Shown one piece after another: positions 14,028-15,065 of a stretch of DNA of 15,065 bases. The position numbers were made by a program, and so were the translations under genes. Position 1 is the stretch's first letter. Every line of letters starts with the position of its first letter. Source of the stretch: Candidatus Hodarchaeota archaeon (lineage in GTDB: Archaea; Asgardarchaeota; Heimdallarchaeia; Hodarchaeales; YT1-039); assembly GCA_016840025.1 (NCBI GenBank), contig JAEOTF010000407.1, positions 1 to 15,065 on the forward strand, given 5' to 3'. The notes under the pieces are model-generated. The model had not been told where the DNA came from. It saw only the letters and a list, made by a program, of their open reading frames with translations, and did not search any database.

Positions 14028-14033
14028 GAGGGG
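14028..14033 (+). promoter_or_regulatory. Ribosome binding site for the TTG start at 14040
   Basis: GAGGGG lies 6 bases before TTG 14040; no ATG is available nearby in that frame, so TTG is the likely start. Confidence 0.6.
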
Positions 14034-14039
14034 TTTAAT

Positions 14040-14621
14040 TTGGTTTCTGATGAAAAACGTACGCTAAAATTTAACAAGGAAAAGGAACTGAACAATCTAG
14101 GTCATTTGATGACAACTGCGACAATTTTAGCTGGTCTATTTGTGGCAGGCGCTCTCTTGGTAATTGAAGCTACCCCAGGATATCCTGAGATTCGTAATAA
14201 TCAGATTCTGATAGATGACACAGAAGTTTTTTATTATTCCTTTTTGGAAGACATCAATATATTATCAATTCTAGAGGAGTATCTACCCACATACTTTGAA
14301 TTTCTTTTACTGGGTTTTACTTTTGCCTTTTTAGTAGCCTTTTTAGCTACCATAATGTTTCTTCTCGCTTCTTATGACATTGATAGACCACATGAGTTTT
14401 TCGTGTGGAAGAAGCACGGAACTCTCCTTCTCACTATCTGTGTTATCATGTCAACATTGTTTCTTCCTTATTCTATCCTACGATTCTCCTCTAAATGGCC
14501 AACTCAATGGGTAATTTTGTTTCTCATTGTGCTTCTCATAGTTCTTCTTATTCAACGAGTACATTGGCGTCTTCGGAGAATCTCCCATAAAGCCGAGGAT
14601 TATGAGATCGTGGATTGGTAG
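14040..14621 (+). CDS. Unknown four-helix membrane protein
   Basis: 193 residues, family not recognised. A charged cytoplasmic N-terminus (1-20) is followed by four predicted transmembrane helices: about 23-43, 86-110, 128-148 and 156-172. The 40-residue segment between helices 1 and 2 is acidic and should lie outside the cell. The C-terminus is basic (RVHWRLRR) then acidic, and probably cytoplasmic. No catalytic motif is visible. It lies 67 bp after the YhhN-like gene and 11 bp before the DUF457-type gene, so it is likely co-transcribed at least with the latter. Confidence 0.72.
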   Translation: MVSDEKRTLKFNKEKELNNLGHLMTTATILAGLFVAGALLVIEATPGYPEIRNNQILIDDTEVFYYSFLEDINILSILEEYLPTYFEFLLLGFTFAFLVAFLATIMFLLASYDIDRPHEFFVWKKHGTLLLTICVIMSTLFLPYSILRFSSKWPTQWVILFLIVLLIVLLIQRVHWRLRRISHKAEDYEIVDW

Positions 14622-14632
14622 GGTTAAACAGC

Positions 14633-15065
14633 GTGGATATATTCACTCATATAGTCATCAGTATTGCTATTGCCTTTCAGTTTAGTAAAGATGAAAATAC
14701 AAGACAAGCTTTTATAATAGGAGGAATAGCGCCCGATACTGACGTTCTAGTCTCTTGGTTCCCCATATTAATCCCCCAACTTTATATCTTCCAACATCGG
14801 GGTCTATTTCATACATTCATTGCAGCTCCAATTGTAGTAACTACGTTGCTTCTTTCCACACATTATTTTGCCCGATTCAACTTCATAAAACAACTAGAGA
14901 AACCTCTTCAGGAGATTTATACTGAATTTAACGTTCGAACGTTATTATATGGAATTCTTGGCTTCTCCCTACACCTTGGAATAGATTGTTTGACCCATAG
15001 CGGTTTATATCTTTTTTATCCCTTTATATCTCAGCGAATTGGGTTTGGTACTATCTTTACTCTTG
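14633..15065 (+). CDS. YdjM/DUF457-type membrane-bound metal-dependent hydrolase, partial at the 3' end
   Basis: The frame starts at GTG 14633, 11 bp after the previous stop, and runs 144 residues to the window edge. It shows the family pattern of polar residues in membrane segments: H6 in FTHIVISIAIAF, D35/D37 in GGIAPDTDVL, H55-R-G-x-x-H60-T in QHRGLFHTF, and H114-x3-D118-x3-H122 in HLGIDCLTHSG. Bacterial members (YdjM, YbcI) are predicted membrane hydrolases; YdjM is SOS-induced, but no such control is seen here. The His/Asp set probably binds a metal at the membrane face. The C-terminal helices are outside the window. A weak GGGTT precedes the start. Confidence 0.85.
   Translation, partial: MDIFTHIVISIAIAFQFSKDENTRQAFIIGGIAPDTDVLVSWFPILIPQLYIFQHRGLFHTFIAAPIVVTTLLLSTHYFARFNFIKQLEKPLQEIYTEFNVRTLLYGILGFSLHLGIDCLTHSGLYLFYPFISQRIGFGTIFTL

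Overview
The window looks like chromosomal DNA of an AT-rich archaeon. Several things point that way: an archaeal-type DUF763 protein, an archaeal-type ThpR, archaeal TATA boxes placed for leaderless or near-leaderless transcripts (for example TTTAAATA 26-27 bp before an ATG at 13268), mixed ATG/GTG/TTG starts with purine-rich ribosome binding sites before many of them, and a secreted protease anchored by a Thr/Ser/Pro stalk plus a C-terminal helix and basic tail. An Asgard (Heimdallarchaeia-like) lineage is a reasonable guess from the protein flavour, but no eukaryotic-signature protein or rRNA is present to prove it. No mobile element, CRISPR array, tRNA or rRNA is visible, and every complete gene appears intact.

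Layout. 1-1373 (-): an ABCB/MsbA-type exporter, cut by the left edge after its Q-loop. 1806-3404 (+): a secreted, membrane-anchored HExxH metalloprotease. 3474-4551 (-): a probable two-gene unit, a C_GCAxxG_C_C cysteine protein followed by the RNA 2',3'-cyclic phosphodiesterase ThpR. 4682-7882 (+): creatininase-family amidohydrolase, an MFS transporter whose TTG overlaps the creatininase stop, then a DUF1028 predicted Ntn-hydrolase with a C-terminal putative peptidoglycan-binding domain. 7948-8916 (-) and 9132-9647 (+): a radical SAM enzyme with extra C-terminal cysteines, divergent from a GNAT acetyltransferase; their shared 215-bp promoter region holds repeated TGTTCA elements and one perfect palindrome. 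9680-10273 (-): an unrecognised 197-aa protein. 10600-11853 (+): an imidazolonepropionase/prolidase-like metal-dependent amidohydrolase, convergent with 11874-13001 (-), DUF763. 13268-15065 (+): three membrane proteins in a row (YhhN/TMEM86 lysoplasmalogenase-like, an unknown four-helix protein, and a DUF457/YdjM-type predicted metal hydrolase cut by the right edge).

The theme that ties most of the middle together is hydrolysis of amides: creatininase-like, DUF1028 Ntn-like and amidohydrolase-superfamily enzymes with a transporter suggest uptake or export and breakdown of an amide, cyclic amide or modified amino acid/peptide. This is an inference from families and gene order; the substrate cannot be read from sequence. 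The most promising candidates for something undescribed are this amide cluster, the radical SAM-GNAT divergent pair with its operator-like repeats, and the 197-aa orphan. Housekeeping RNA processing (ThpR) and a membrane-lipid set (YhhN and neighbours) sit beside them.
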